The notes beneath the pieces were generated by a model. The model was not told where the DNA came from. It searched no databases and saw only the letters and a program-made list of their open reading frames with translations. From positions 2,543,192-2,607,191 of the forward strand of contig NZ_CP009056.1 of the NCBI RefSeq assembly GCF_000807275.1: a DNA stretch of 64,000 nt. The letters run 5' to 3'. The position numbers and the translations under genes were made by a program. This DNA is from Frischella perrara. Its GTDB lineage: Bacteria > Pseudomonadota > Gammaproteobacteria > Enterobacterales > Orbaceae. This document shows positions 1 to 8,225 of the stretch, piece by piece (within the stretch, counting starts at the first letter, position 1; every line of letters begins with the position of its first letter).

Positions 1-303
1 CCATTACGATTATTAAATGCCTTCATTTCCGTAGTTCAATACCAAGATGATGGTAGACCTTTCTTTTATGCCACAGCTAAGGGCGATATGGACGAATTTG
101 TTAGACTGGTCGAAGCCGAATCCATATCGCCGCAATTAAGAGAAGCGTTTTCATTGGCGAGAACTAATCATTATTTTAAATTGGTAACTTTAGATTCAAA
201 CAATGAATCTCTCACAGCAATGATCTTAATTGGTCGTAAAAGCGAGATAAAAGTCAACGAGTTTTATTTTGGTTGTATGTATTTTAAAAATCAACAAGAT
301 TAG
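1..303 (+). CDS. C-terminal end of an unidentified protein (gene begins before the window)
   Basis: The reading frame is open from the first base to the TAG at 301-303, so about 100 residues of the C-terminal end are visible and the true start lies upstream. A methionine codon at 88 exists, but the frame continues unbroken before it and I see no ribosome binding site there, so it is probably internal. The visible part is soluble-looking and mixed in charge, with no membrane segment and no motif I recognise. Its last four bases overlap the stop codon of the convergent HxlR-type gene. I do not assign a function. Confidence 0.6.
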   Translation, partial: PLRLLNAFISVVQYQDDGRPFFYATAKGDMDEFVRLVEAESISPQLREAFSLARTNHYFKLVTLDSNNESLTAMILIGRKSEIKVNEFYFGCMYFKNQQD

Positions 304-647
304 CTAGCAGAAAGATAATTATCCGTCCTTTTTGATTTGTAAGCTTCTCCCCATTGTAACATTGCATCGTGGACATGCTTTAGACTTTGCCCTACATCGG
401 TTAAGCTGTACTCGACTTTAGGCGGCACAACCGCATAGACTTTGCGATGAATTAGACCGTTTTTTTCCATCGCCCGCAGGTGTTGAGTTAGCACTTTTTG
501 CGAAACTCCCGCTAATGATTTTTTCAATTCACCAAAACGTTTCGTTCCGGTCAGTAAATCTCGTACGATTAACACTTTCCATTTATCGCCCATTAACATT
601 AAGGTCGTTTCTACTGGGCATCGTGGTAAATTCTCATTTAATGACAT
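300..647 (-). CDS. HxlR-family winged-helix transcriptional regulator
   Basis: A 115-residue protein of the usual HxlR length. HxlR proteins are small dimeric winged-helix DNA-binding regulators, often redox- or electrophile-responsive, that usually control a neighbouring oxidoreductase gene. The sequence shows the family pattern: an early Cys (CPVE, about residue 11), then GDKWKVLIVRDLL, the recognition region around KSLAGVSQKVLTQHLR, and a wing with YSLTDVGQSL. The lone Cys11 sits where several family members carry a redox-sensing cysteine. It is divergent from an NAD(P)-binding protein gene, with a 186-base region between them that holds a palindrome resembling an operator. The family call is firm; the inducer and target are inferred from position. 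Confidence 0.88.
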   Translation of the reverse strand: MSLNENLPRCPVETTLMLMGDKWKVLIVRDLLTGTKRFGELKKSLAGVSQKVLTQHLRAMEKNGLIHRKVYAVVPPKVEYSLTDVGQSLKHVHDAMLQWGEAYKSKRTDNYLSAS

Positions 648-672
648 GCAAATAATCCTTTAAAATCAATAA

Positions 673-692
673 TAGTTACCAAATGGATACTA
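673..692. promoter_or_regulatory. candidate HxlR-type operator
   Basis: An imperfect palindrome, TAGTTACC-AAAT-GGATACTA (6 of 8 arm positions pair), lies between the two divergent genes. A second short palindrome, TACT-TATC-AGTA, follows at 696-707. Spaced dyads of this kind are typical of HxlR operators, and the position would allow control of both genes. This is inference from symmetry and context. Confidence 0.35.
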
Positions 693-833
693 TATTACTT
701 ATCAGTACCTACTTTACATTAGATACTTTAAATATTAGTCTAAAAATCACTTTTTGCTAATCAGTTTTTAAAAAATAAGCACAAAAAAGAATCTTAACAA
801 AATATTAAATCAAATTATTGAGAGGTGTTACAA

Positions 834-1472
834 ATGAAAATTGCTGTAATTGGTGCCAGTGGTAAATCCGGATCTTTATTAGTAACCGAAGCACTTTCAC
901 GTGGTCATGATGTTACCGCGATCGTGCGTAAATCAAATTCAAATTTTGATCCTAAAGTGAACGTTTTAGTTAAAGATCTCTTCCAACTTAGCTATGATGA
1001 TTTAAAACCATTTGATGTGATTATCGATGCGTTTGCAGCTTGGACACCTGAAACTCTACCCCTACATCAAACCAGTTTGAAACATTTAACGGATATTCTA
1101 AGCAATAAACCAAATCGCTTATTAGTTGTAGGTGGTGCAGGTAGCTTGTATGTCAATCCTGAACATTCAATTCGTTTAGTTGATTCACCGGATTTCCCAG
1201 AAGAATTTAAACCATTAGCAAATAATATGGCTAAAGCGCTTGATGCTTTAAGACAATGCAATGATGTACAGTGGACTTACTTAAGCCCATCAATTGAATT
1301 TATTGCTGATGGAAAAAGAACCGGTAAATATACCGCGGGTGGCGAACAAGTGCTCTTCACTAGTCAAGGTAAAAGCCAAATCAGTTATGCCGATTATGCT
1401 ATTGCAATGATCGATGAAGCTGAAAATGCTAAACATGTTAAACAACGTTTTACCGCTGTATCTGAATATTAA
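834..1472 (+). CDS. NAD(P)-binding Rossmann protein (NmrA/YwnB-like SDR)
   Basis: A 212-residue single-domain Rossmann protein. The N-terminus MKIAVIGASGKSGS carries the GxxGxxG dinucleotide-binding loop at about residues 7-13, and the second strand ends in VRK, the basic pattern that suits NADP(H). Later segments VVGGAGSLY and the YLSPS region are typical of atypical short-chain dehydrogenases of the YwnB/NmrA group, which lack a clear Tyr-x-x-x-Lys catalytic pair. I chose the ATG at 834 because GAGAGG lies at 820-825 at normal spacing; an in-frame GTG at 825 would overlap that binding site. Its divergent HxlR-type neighbour suggests induction by oxidative or electrophilic stress. The substrate is unknown. 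Confidence 0.82.
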   Translation: MKIAVIGASGKSGSLLVTEALSRGHDVTAIVRKSNSNFDPKVNVLVKDLFQLSYDDLKPFDVIIDAFAAWTPETLPLHQTSLKHLTDILSNKPNRLLVVGGAGSLYVNPEHSIRLVDSPDFPEEFKPLANNMAKALDALRQCNDVQWTYLSPSIEFIADGKRTGKYTAGGEQVLFTSQGKSQISYADYAIAMIDEAENAKHVKQRFTAVSEY

Positions 1473-1484
1473 TTTTTAAAATTA

Positions 1485-1520
1485 GCCTGACATTGAAATT
1501 TATCATTATGGATGTCAGGC
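1485..1520. repeat. inverted repeat after the NAD(P)-binding protein gene
   Basis: Nine-base arms GCCTGACAT and ATGTCAGGC pair perfectly around an 18-base loop, 13 bases after the stop codon. There is no strong T-run after it, so it may be a Rho-assisted or 3'-end-protecting hairpin and not a classical terminator. It also lies ahead of the convergent flhA end. Confidence 0.45.
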
Positions 1521-1606
1521 CATGTTAATTAAATATCATTTTAATCAACTTAAGTATTAATTCCGTTTCCTAATTAGTTTTCTTTTGAATATCATTCAAT
1601 TAACAA

Positions 1607-3694
1607 TTATTCGGCTCCAATTTGAGCCGTCATTTTTATTTGTCGATTGCCACTAATTTCCAAATTACTTAATACCGCCAGTTGAGGGAAATGTCGCCTT
1701 AAAAAACGTGCCATCATTGGTCTTAATGCATGATTAACTAACAACACGGGCGGTGCTCCCAATATATCTTGTTGTGTTAAGGCTTGTTGGGTCTGCTGAA
1801 TAATACTATCGGCTAAACCGGGTTCTAAGCTACTAGCATTTTGCATAGCTTGTAATAACAATCGTTCTAAACCGACATTAAAACCGATCACCTGTACTTC
1901 ATCCGCACTAGCAAACCATTGTTGTGTGATCGAACGTCCCAGTGCAACACGGACTATGCTCAATAATTCCATAGGATCAGTTTGTGCCGGTGCATGTTCA
2001 CACAAGGTTTCTATAATGGTACGCATATCACGAATTGAAACTTGTTCACTAATTAAATGTTGTAACACTTTATGAAATACCGTTAAGGTTACCACCGCTG
2101 GAATAAAATCCTCTACCAATTTTGGGAGATCTTCTTTTACACGCGTTAAAAGTTCCTGTGCTTCTTGGCGACCAAACAGATCACCTGCATTTTGTTGCAA
2201 TAAATGGTTGAGATGAGTGGCGATCACCGTGCTACCATCGACAACGGTATAACCAAGAATTTGGGCATTTTCTTTTAGGTGGTTCTCAATCCAAATTGCA
2301 GCTAAACCAAAAGCCGGTTCAGTGGTGTGGGTTCCTTCGATGGTTTCGGTTACATTCCCCGGATTAATCGCCAACCATTTATTATGCATAACCTCACCTT
2401 GACCAATTTCTACCCCTTTCATAAATAACTTATATTGATAAGGATTGAGTGACAAATTATCACGAATATGGACTGACGGCGGTAAAAAGCCAATGGTTTG
2501 GGCAAACTTTTTACGTAAACTGCGAATTCGACTTAGTAACTCACCATTTTGGCTCTGATCAACCATTGGTATCAACCCATAACCGACTTCCATTGCGAGG
2601 GTATCTTCAATATTGACATCTGACCAATTGGCTTCAATCGTTGTTGTCGTCGTAGCTTGAATGGTAACGGGTTCATTTGATGTTAATTGTTGTTTCTTTT
2701 GACGTGTTGTAATCCACCATGCTAATGTTGTTAACGCCCCGGTAAATAATAAGAAAACCATATTCGGCATGCCAGGAATTAAGCCCAGTAGACCAATGAC
2801 AATTGCCGCTAAAATTAAGATCTGTGGATTATTGAATAACTGACCGAGCATCTGTTCACTGACATTTTGCTCTGAAGCAACACGAGTGACGATAACCCCA
2901 GCTGCTGTTGAAATAATCAGTGACGGAATTTGTGCTACTAAGCCATCACCAATGGTTAAAAGTACATAAGTGTGCGCAGCATCGCCAATTGCCATTGCAT
3001 GTTGACCGACACCGACCAACAAACCGCCAATAATCGTGATCGCCATAATCAGTAAGCCTGCGATAGCATCACCGCGTACAAATTTGCTCGCACCATCCAT
3101 TGAACCGTAAAAATCAGCTTCTTGAGTGACTTCCGCCCGTCGAGCTTTCGCTTCATCTTCGCCAATTAATCCAGCATTGAGATCGGCATCAATAGCCATT
3201 TGTTTACCTGGCATACCATCTAATGCGAAGCGTGCACCGACTTCAGCTATACGCCCAGCACCTTTCGTGATGACCATGAAGTTAATGATTACCAATATGA
3301 TAAAAACCACGATTCCGATCGCAAAATTACCCCCAACCAGAAAATGCCCAAATGCTTCAATGACGCGTCCTGCTGCATCACTTCCGGTATGCCCGTTAAG
3401 TAACACGACTCGCGTCGAGGCAACATTTAATGATAGGCGTAACAAGGTCGCAAACAAAAGCACCGTTGGAAAAGCAGCAAAATCCAATACTCGTTGCGTA
3501 AACAGTGCCACGATCAAAATAATAATGGCTAAGGCAATGTTAAAGGTAAAAAGTAAATCTAAAATAAAAGGCGGTAGCGGTAGCACCATCATTGATAAAA
3601 TCAACAATATCAGCAATGGACCAGCTAATACTTGATAATGTGCATTTTTTAGGTTTTTCTTAGAAAAAAAACTCATTATATTTAGTTTATTCAT
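1607..3694 (-). CDS. flhA: flagellar type III export gate protein FlhA
   Basis: A 695-residue protein, close to the usual 692. FlhA forms the nine-subunit ring of the flagellar export gate in the inner membrane, uses the proton motive force, and docks chaperone-substrate complexes on its cytoplasmic domain. Residues from about 20 to 330 hold eight hydrophobic segments with the conserved GGNFAIGIVVF and the FHIPEP-region signature GARFALDGMPGKQMAIDADL; the rest is the soluble docking domain. It overlaps the end of flhB by 8 bases, so translation is probably coupled. The E. coli partner flhE is absent after it. The start at 3694 keeps the full N-terminus; an in-frame ATG 18 bases later is possible. 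Assignment is secure. Confidence 0.97.
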   Translation of the reverse strand: MNKLNIMSFFSKKNLKNAHYQVLAGPLLILLILSMMVLPLPPFILDLLFTFNIALAIIILIVALFTQRVLDFAAFPTVLLFATLLRLSLNVASTRVVLLNGHTGSDAAGRVIEAFGHFLVGGNFAIGIVVFIILVIINFMVITKGAGRIAEVGARFALDGMPGKQMAIDADLNAGLIGEDEAKARRAEVTQEADFYGSMDGASKFVRGDAIAGLLIMAITIIGGLLVGVGQHAMAIGDAAHTYVLLTIGDGLVAQIPSLIISTAAGVIVTRVASEQNVSEQMLGQLFNNPQILILAAIVIGLLGLIPGMPNMVFLLFTGALTTLAWWITTRQKKQQLTSNEPVTIQATTTTTIEANWSDVNIEDTLAMEVGYGLIPMVDQSQNGELLSRIRSLRKKFAQTIGFLPPSVHIRDNLSLNPYQYKLFMKGVEIGQGEVMHNKWLAINPGNVTETIEGTHTTEPAFGLAAIWIENHLKENAQILGYTVVDGSTVIATHLNHLLQQNAGDLFGRQEAQELLTRVKEDLPKLVEDFIPAVVTLTVFHKVLQHLISEQVSIRDMRTIIETLCEHAPAQTDPMELLSIVRVALGRSITQQWFASADEVQVIGFNVGLERLLLQAMQNASSLEPGLADSIIQQTQQALTQQDILGAPPVLLVNHALRPMMARFLRRHFPQLAVLSNLEISGNRQIKMTAQIGAE

Positions 3695-4844
3695 GAGATG
3701 GCTGATCTCCGTTATTTACAGCCGGATCAAGTGATGCCGGTACGGGTAAATGATGAGGTTTGATAGGCGCTGCACCCCCATGTTGATGCCAGCGTTTTAA
3801 TTGATAAACCCATGCCAGAACTTGCGCAACGGCTGCATATAATTCGGCAGGGATTGTTTGACCGACTTCACTATGTCGATAAAGTGCTCGCGCCAAAGGA
3901 GGTGCTTCTAATTGAGGTATATTATGTTCGGTAGCTAATTGCTTAATGTGAAGGGCAATCTTATCCACCCCTTTTGCTAACACTTTAGGTGCTAACATGG
4001 TTTTCTCATTGTATTGTAGTGCCACAGCATAATGAGTGGGGTTAGTAATAATGACATTTGCTTTATTAACATCGCCCATCATTCGGCGTCGCGCCATGGC
4101 TTGTTGCATTTGCCGAATGCGACCTTTTAATTGTGGATCGCCTTCTTGTTCTTTAAATTCATCTTTAATTTCTTGCTTAGTCATTTTGAGTTTTTTCAAG
4201 TGACTCCAAATCTGATAAAAGATATCAAAGCCCACCATAGGGGTCAGCGAAATAACAATTAATATTCCGCACCCAATAAGCAGATTCATTGATTGATTTA
4301 ACGCTTGATTAAAAAATGAATTGGGTAATGACAGCATGATCGGAAAGGTGGTTAAAAGAAAGCCACCTGTCATGATGGTGATCAATATAACTTTTAGCAC
4401 GCCTTTTAATAATTCGGCGAAGATTTTAGTACTGAAAATTCGTTTAAATCCACTAATTGGACTTAATCGTTTAAGATCAAATGAAATCGATTTACTACTA
4501 AACAATAAACCACCGATACTGATCGGTGCACATATCGCCGTGACAACTAATGCGATTAACACCGGTACTAATACCCAAAAACCCGCTTTCATTAAGCGAG
4601 TGAAATTAAATAGCATCAATTTTTCATCACTACTTTGCTGGGCGACGATCATACCTTGTTTCATGATCGTGGTTAGATTGGATGTCATCGTCGATCCAAA
4701 TAACCACATAGTCGCAAGACCTATTAAGAGAAGAACAATAGAAGTCAATTCACGCGATCGGGGAATTTGCCCTTCTTCTTTCGCTTTTTTTAACTTACTG
4801 TCGGTTGGCTGTTCACTTTTTTCTAAATCACTATCATCTGCCAT
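3687..4844 (-). CDS. flhB: flagellar export apparatus switch protein FlhB
   Basis: A 385-residue inner-membrane protein (E. coli about 382). FlhB switches the flagellar exporter from rod/hook to filament substrates by cleaving itself. The autocleavage site NPTH is visible at residues 268-271. The N-terminus has the family sequence SEQPT within a charged stretch, four membrane segments follow between about residues 33 and 210, and a charged cytoplasmic linker precedes NPTH. The start ATG has AGAGAAG upstream. Unlike E. coli, where flhBAE is a separate operon far from flg, here flhB follows flgN on the same strand after a 154-base gap, so the export gate genes may be partly co-transcribed with flgAMN. 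Confidence 0.97.
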   Translation of the reverse strand: MADDSDLEKSEQPTDSKLKKAKEEGQIPRSRELTSIVLLLIGLATMWLFGSTMTSNLTTIMKQGMIVAQQSSDEKLMLFNFTRLMKAGFWVLVPVLIALVVTAICAPISIGGLLFSSKSISFDLKRLSPISGFKRIFSTKIFAELLKGVLKVILITIMTGGFLLTTFPIMLSLPNSFFNQALNQSMNLLIGCGILIVISLTPMVGFDIFYQIWSHLKKLKMTKQEIKDEFKEQEGDPQLKGRIRQMQQAMARRRMMGDVNKANVIITNPTHYAVALQYNEKTMLAPKVLAKGVDKIALHIKQLATEHNIPQLEAPPLARALYRHSEVGQTIPAELYAAVAQVLAWVYQLKRWHQHGGAAPIKPHHLPVPASLDPAVNNGDQPSHE

Positions 4845-4998
4845 GGCGGCACTTCTCTCGATGCAAACTATGATAAGGGTTGTATCAGAGCAATAAGTAT
4901 CGCGCTAAATAGCATAAGTTATTGGCAAGAAAAGAAACTATTTTACAGTGTATTTAAGGCGTTTAAGGTTGTTAATAATTTGCCGAATATGGTATTAA

Positions 4999-5433
4999 TT
5001 AGACTTTAGCACGCGTTGTTGAAACTGTTTCAGTCTTTTGGTAACCACCATTGGTGTATATATTGGTTTTTTTTGACTTATTAATGAAGTCTATTGTCTG
5101 TCGAGTTTGGTCTAATCGTTGTTGTAGTATTTCACCATTATCACGATTCATTTGCGCTAATAATGAGGTGCTTTTTACAATCGTTGCCCATTGATTGGCT
5201 AAAGGCTCATTATCACTATAAGGAGAGGCAAGATGCAGCTCTTTACCAATTGCGATGCGTTGCTCATCAAGAATTTTCAATTTTATCAGTAATTGATTTT
5301 TTTCATCAATGATATTTCCTAACTTATGAACCAGATAGTTTTCAATTAATATCATTTGTTCTGTATGGAGAATACCGGTGAGTTGCTGTAATAACTCCGT
5401 CATTTTATTCAAAATATGATTTAATTCTTGCAT
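4999..5433 (-). CDS. flgN: FlgK/FlgL export chaperone FlgN
   Basis: A 144-residue mostly helical cytoplasmic protein of FlgN size (138 in E. coli). FlgN keeps the hook-filament junction proteins FlgK and FlgL soluble and delivers them to FlhA. The sequence is low in distinct motifs but shows the family pattern of long helices rich in Leu, Gln and Ile, and it sits directly after flgM as in enterobacteria. The ATG begins 2 bases after the flgM stop, with GAAGGTG inside the end of flgM acting as the binding site, so the two are translationally linked. Its clients FlgK and FlgL are not encoded in this window. Assignment rests on position plus fold-like features. Confidence 0.85.
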   Translation of the reverse strand: MQELNHILNKMTELLQQLTGILHTEQMILIENYLVHKLGNIIDEKNQLLIKLKILDEQRIAIGKELHLASPYSDNEPLANQWATIVKSTSLLAQMNRDNGEILQQRLDQTRQTIDFINKSKKTNIYTNGGYQKTETVSTTRAKV

Positions 5434-5435
5434 TA

Positions 5436-5750
5436 TTATTCACCTTCAATATCCATTTCCATCGTTAGATATTCCATCGTATGCCTAATTAATTCATCTG
5501 CAATTTTATCGGTATTGACTAATAGACTGCCGGTTTCAATGGCATGTTTGATTTTGTTTACTTTTTCCATATTAATGTCATTGGTTGACGATAACAGTGA
5601 AACTGTTTGATTTAAACTAACATTTGTACTTGGCTCAATGCATGGTTTAGATTTTACTTTCGCAGTAGGTTGTTTTTGTTGAGCATTAATTAAATCGCAA
5701 TTTAGCGTTGCTGCAATTGTTGAAACGGATTTAGTTGAATCTATACTCAT
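5436..5750 (-). CDS. flgM: anti-sigma-28 factor FlgM
   Basis: A 104-residue protein (97 in Salmonella). FlgM binds and inhibits the flagellar sigma factor FliA until it is exported through the finished hook. The N-terminal half is low-complexity and polar, as expected for an exported, disordered region. The C-terminal half from about residue 62 (KVNKIKHAIETG, then the DKIADELI helix) is the sigma-binding part. A sigma-28 type promoter lies just upstream at 5799-5825, as in Salmonella, where flgM is also made from a late promoter of its own. AAGAGAA precedes the ATG. Context and C-terminal pattern agree well. Confidence 0.9.
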   Translation of the reverse strand: MSIDSTKSVSTIAATLNCDLINAQQKQPTAKVKSKPCIEPSTNVSLNQTVSLLSSTNDINMEKVNKIKHAIETGSLLVNTDKIADELIRHTMEYLTMEMDIEGE

Positions 5751-5798
5751 GACATTTCTCTTGTTAATTATTAGTTTAAATAACTTTGCTCATTGTAA

Positions 5799-5825
5799 TT
5801 ATCGGCATTTTTTTAAAATTCCTTA
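5799..5825 (-). promoter_or_regulatory. sigma-28 (FliA) class 3 promoter for flgMN
   Basis: On the minus strand the -10 element GCCGATAA is an exact match to the FliA consensus. Eleven bases upstream is TAAGGAAT, 5 of 8 against the -35 consensus TAAAGTTT. The -35 element overlaps the flgA stop codon and transcription would begin about 45 bases before flgM. The placement matches the known late promoter of flgMN in Salmonella. Confidence 0.72.
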
Positions 5826-6488
5826 ATTTTTTTTATCAGAAATAGTAATGCCTTGATTTGTAACAACCCCTTTCACCACTTTACCATTTTCCGTTCGTAC
5901 ATTGATCATATCACCTAAGCCAGCATTGGTTAGCGGTTTACCCTGTGTAATAATTTGGTAACCATCCCCATTTAATATTAATTTGACAACTTGCCCTGCT
6001 TTGACCTGCCAACGTTTTCGGATCATGGTGCTTTTAATGGGTTGTTCATGCGTAATATTACGTAATGCAACAAAATCAATTAATTCTGTTTTATCAAGCA
6101 AAATACCCGGTGGTAATTTATCAAGTCTCCCTGATTGAAGGCGAATCGAATCTTGCGTAATAACGCTTCCTGCTGCAATAGATTGATTAGCGACAATATA
6201 ATTACCCATTATCGCAATATAAACTTGGATAAATGTTTTTTTATGATGACATTCGGCGCTAATCGTTACATTTCCCCATTTTTTTTGTGGATTAACTAAA
6301 TTTAAAATAGGTTCTTCACAATCAAGTTGAGGCTTAGTTTGTGGATAGCTCACTTGAATATCTGATGCTTTTTCACCCCATTGTGCATGAAAAAAGGCTT
6401 CTATCTGTTTATCTAATGTACTGGCAACAGTCGGATGAGCGCTTAATACCAGCATGACAATAAGAAATAACATTCTGTTTTTTATCAT
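5823..6488 (-). CDS. flgA: flagellar P-ring assembly chaperone FlgA
   Basis: A 221-residue exported protein (219 in E. coli). FlgA acts in the periplasm and helps FlgI polymerise into the P ring around the rod. A signal peptide is visible (MIKNRMLFLIVMLVLSAHP, cleavage near VAS). The C-terminal half has the SAF-domain pattern typical of FlgA: VANQSIAAGSVIT, then AGQVVKLILNGDGYQI and the closing VRTENGKVVKGVV. It is divergent from flgB with 155 bases between the starts, the normal flagellar layout, so the shared region should hold the early flagellar promoters. Confidence 0.95.
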   Translation of the reverse strand: MIKNRMLFLIVMLVLSAHPTVASTLDKQIEAFFHAQWGEKASDIQVSYPQTKPQLDCEEPILNLVNPQKKWGNVTISAECHHKKTFIQVYIAIMGNYIVANQSIAAGSVITQDSIRLQSGRLDKLPPGILLDKTELIDFVALRNITHEQPIKSTMIRKRWQVKAGQVVKLILNGDGYQIITQGKPLTNAGLGDMINVRTENGKVVKGVVTNQGITISDKKN

Positions 6489-6643
6489 TATTAATTACTT
6501 ATTATGTTAACAATAATCATAATTCTACGCTATCGCCCTGCATACCAAAGCAAAAAATAAGGATAATTTTTGCAGTTATTTATACGATGATTTTTTTTTG
6601 TCTAGCTTAAAATTCTGATCATCACATTAACCGAGTAGATGCT

Positions 6644-7060
6644 ATGCTTGATAAATTAGATGTAATGATTGGATTTCACCGACAAGCGTTAAACTTACGT
6701 GAACAGCGTCAACAAATCTTAGCTGCCAATATTGCTAATAGTGACACGCCAAACTATCAGGCGCGTGATTTTGATTTTAAAACAGAACTCACTAAAGCGC
6801 TCGATCAGCATTCTGTTCATCATCGTCCCCCTGTTGGATTAAAAGTAACAGCTCAACAACATATGCAAATCGCGACACCACTAGCGAATAGTCCACAAGC
6901 CTTATACCGCGTTCCATTTCAAAATTCAGCCGACGGTAATACCGTTGATATGGATCTCGAACGAATGGCATTTATGGATAACAGCATTCATTATCAAGGT
7001 AGCTTAACTTTTTTAGGTGAGCAATTTAAAAGTCTAATATCTGTATTGCAACAAGGATAA
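6644..7060 (+). CDS. flgB: flagellar proximal rod protein FlgB
   Basis: A 138-residue protein, the same length as in E. coli. FlgB forms part of the proximal rod that crosses the periplasm. The axial-protein signature is visible near residues 25-40 ([21 protein letters not shown]), and the C-terminal helix pairs with it in the rod. It is exported by the flagellar type III system without a cleaved signal, and indeed there is no signal peptide. It opens the flgBCDEFGHIJ operon, whose genes are spaced by 3 to 18 bases. Confidence 0.96.
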   Translation: MLDKLDVMIGFHRQALNLREQRQQILAANIANSDTPNYQARDFDFKTELTKALDQHSVHHRPPVGLKVTAQQHMQIATPLANSPQALYRVPFQNSADGNTVDMDLERMAFMDNSIHYQGSLTFLGEQFKSLISVLQQG

Positions 7061-7065
7061 TCATC

Positions 7066-7470
7066 ATGAGTTTTTCAATTTTCGCTATTGCCGGTTCAGC
7101 TCTTACTGCACAAACTCAACGGATGAATGTCAGTGCAAGTAATCTGGCTAATGCTGATAGTGTTACAAGCACATCTGGCGATGCATATCATGCTAAGCAA
7201 GTTATTTTCCAAGTGGATGATCAAGGAACGGGTAGTGTAATTGGCGGCGTAAAAGTAGCAAAAGTGATTGAAGATCCTACACCGATGAATCTGGTGTATG
7301 AACCTAATCACCCCTTAGCGGATGAACGTGGTTATATACAGAAACCAAATGTGGATGTCGTGGGTGAGATGGTCAACACGATATCAGCATCACGTAGTTA
7401 TCAAGCTAATATTGAAGTGATTAATACAGCAAAGAACTTAATGTTAAAAACTCTCACGTTAGGACAATAA
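7066..7470 (+). CDS. flgC: flagellar proximal rod protein FlgC
   Basis: A 134-residue rod protein, identical in length to E. coli FlgC. It joins FlgB and FlgF to build the proximal rod. The N-terminal axial motif [13 protein letters not shown] and the C-terminal segment [18 protein letters not shown] are both present; these two helices bundle in all rod, hook and filament proteins. No signal peptide, as expected for a type III substrate. It lies 5 bases after flgB. Confidence 0.96.
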   Translation: MSFSIFAIAGSALTAQTQRMNVSASNLANADSVTSTSGDAYHAKQVIFQVDDQGTGSVIGGVKVAKVIEDPTPMNLVYEPNHPLADERGYIQKPNVDVVGEMVNTISASRSYQANIEVINTAKNLMLKTLTLGQ

Positions 7471-7482
7471 CAAGGAATTATT

Positions 7483-8211
7483 ATGGGCGTTTCGAGTATT
7501 CCCGTTTCAGCACAACCCGTTGATCATATGAATCGCGCAGTGACAAGCTCATCATCGAATGGTAATTCAAGTCAGGAATTACAAGATCATTTTTTAACCC
7601 TGCTGATTGCACAAATGAAAAATCAAGATCCTACCAATCCGATGGATAATAGCCAGTTAACTTCCCAGTTAGCTCAAATTAGCACGTTATCAGGTATTGA
7701 AAAACTCAATACGACGTTGGGTATGGTCTCTGGTCAAATTGATAATAGCTTATCAGTTAATGCCAGCAATATGATTGGGCATGGCGTGATGATACCCGGT
7801 GAGAAAATACTCGTAGCCAGAACACCGGCAGAAGACGGCAATGACACAGAAAACGACAATGAAGTCGTAACGACTCCTTTTGGTTTTGAATTAATGCGAG
7901 ATGCTGATTCTGTTGTCATTACCATTAAAGATGAAAATGGTAATGTGGTGCGTGAAGTTGATCTTGGTAAAGTATCTGCCGGCGTCAGTTCATTCACATG
8001 GGATGGCGAACTAAGTGACGGAACACTTGCACCTGATGGTAGTTATACATTTACTGTGAATGCCACTAGTGATGGGCAAAAAATTCCCGCAACATCATTA
8101 TCGTATTCTATGGTTTATGGTGTGATTAATAGCAGAATCAACGACACTGTGTTACTTGATTTAGGTATATCAGGCACTGTGAGCATTCATGACGTACGTC
8201 AAATTCTTTAA
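7483..8211 (+). CDS. flgD: flagellar hook capping protein FlgD
   Basis: A 242-residue scaffold protein (231 in E. coli). FlgD caps the growing hook and is released when the hook is complete. The conserved N-terminal part is seen at about residues 33-60 (FLTLLIAQMKNQDPTNPMDN, then SQLAQ), the region needed for export and hook binding. The C-terminal half has the Ig-like/tudor fold pattern with FTWDGELSDGTLAPDGSYTF. An acidic stretch around residues 108-125 (AEDGNDTENDNE) is extra compared with the E. coli protein and accounts for the greater length. Confidence 0.95.
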   Translation: MGVSSIPVSAQPVDHMNRAVTSSSSNGNSSQELQDHFLTLLIAQMKNQDPTNPMDNSQLTSQLAQISTLSGIEKLNTTLGMVSGQIDNSLSVNASNMIGHGVMIPGEKILVARTPAEDGNDTENDNEVVTTPFGFELMRDADSVVITIKDENGNVVREVDLGKVSAGVSSFTWDGELSDGTLAPDGSYTFTVNATSDGQKIPATSLSYSMVYGVINSRINDTVLLDLGISGTVSIHDVRQIL

Positions 8212-8225
8212 GAAGGTAATTAATT

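Noticed and set aside
3126-3635. Long open frame on the plus strand inside flhA (169 codons)
   Set aside because: It lies fully antisense to a highly conserved gene, has a composition that mirrors it, and resembles no protein.
4321-4896. Long open frame on the plus strand inside flhB (191 codons)
   Set aside because: Antisense shadow of flhB with no ribosome binding site or family resemblance.
6489-6643. Sigma-28 promoter in front of flgB
   Set aside because: TAAAATTC is present at about 6607, but no fitting GCCGATAA-like element lies 11 bases on. flgB is an early gene and would use sigma-70 with FlhDC, whose loose sites I could not identify.
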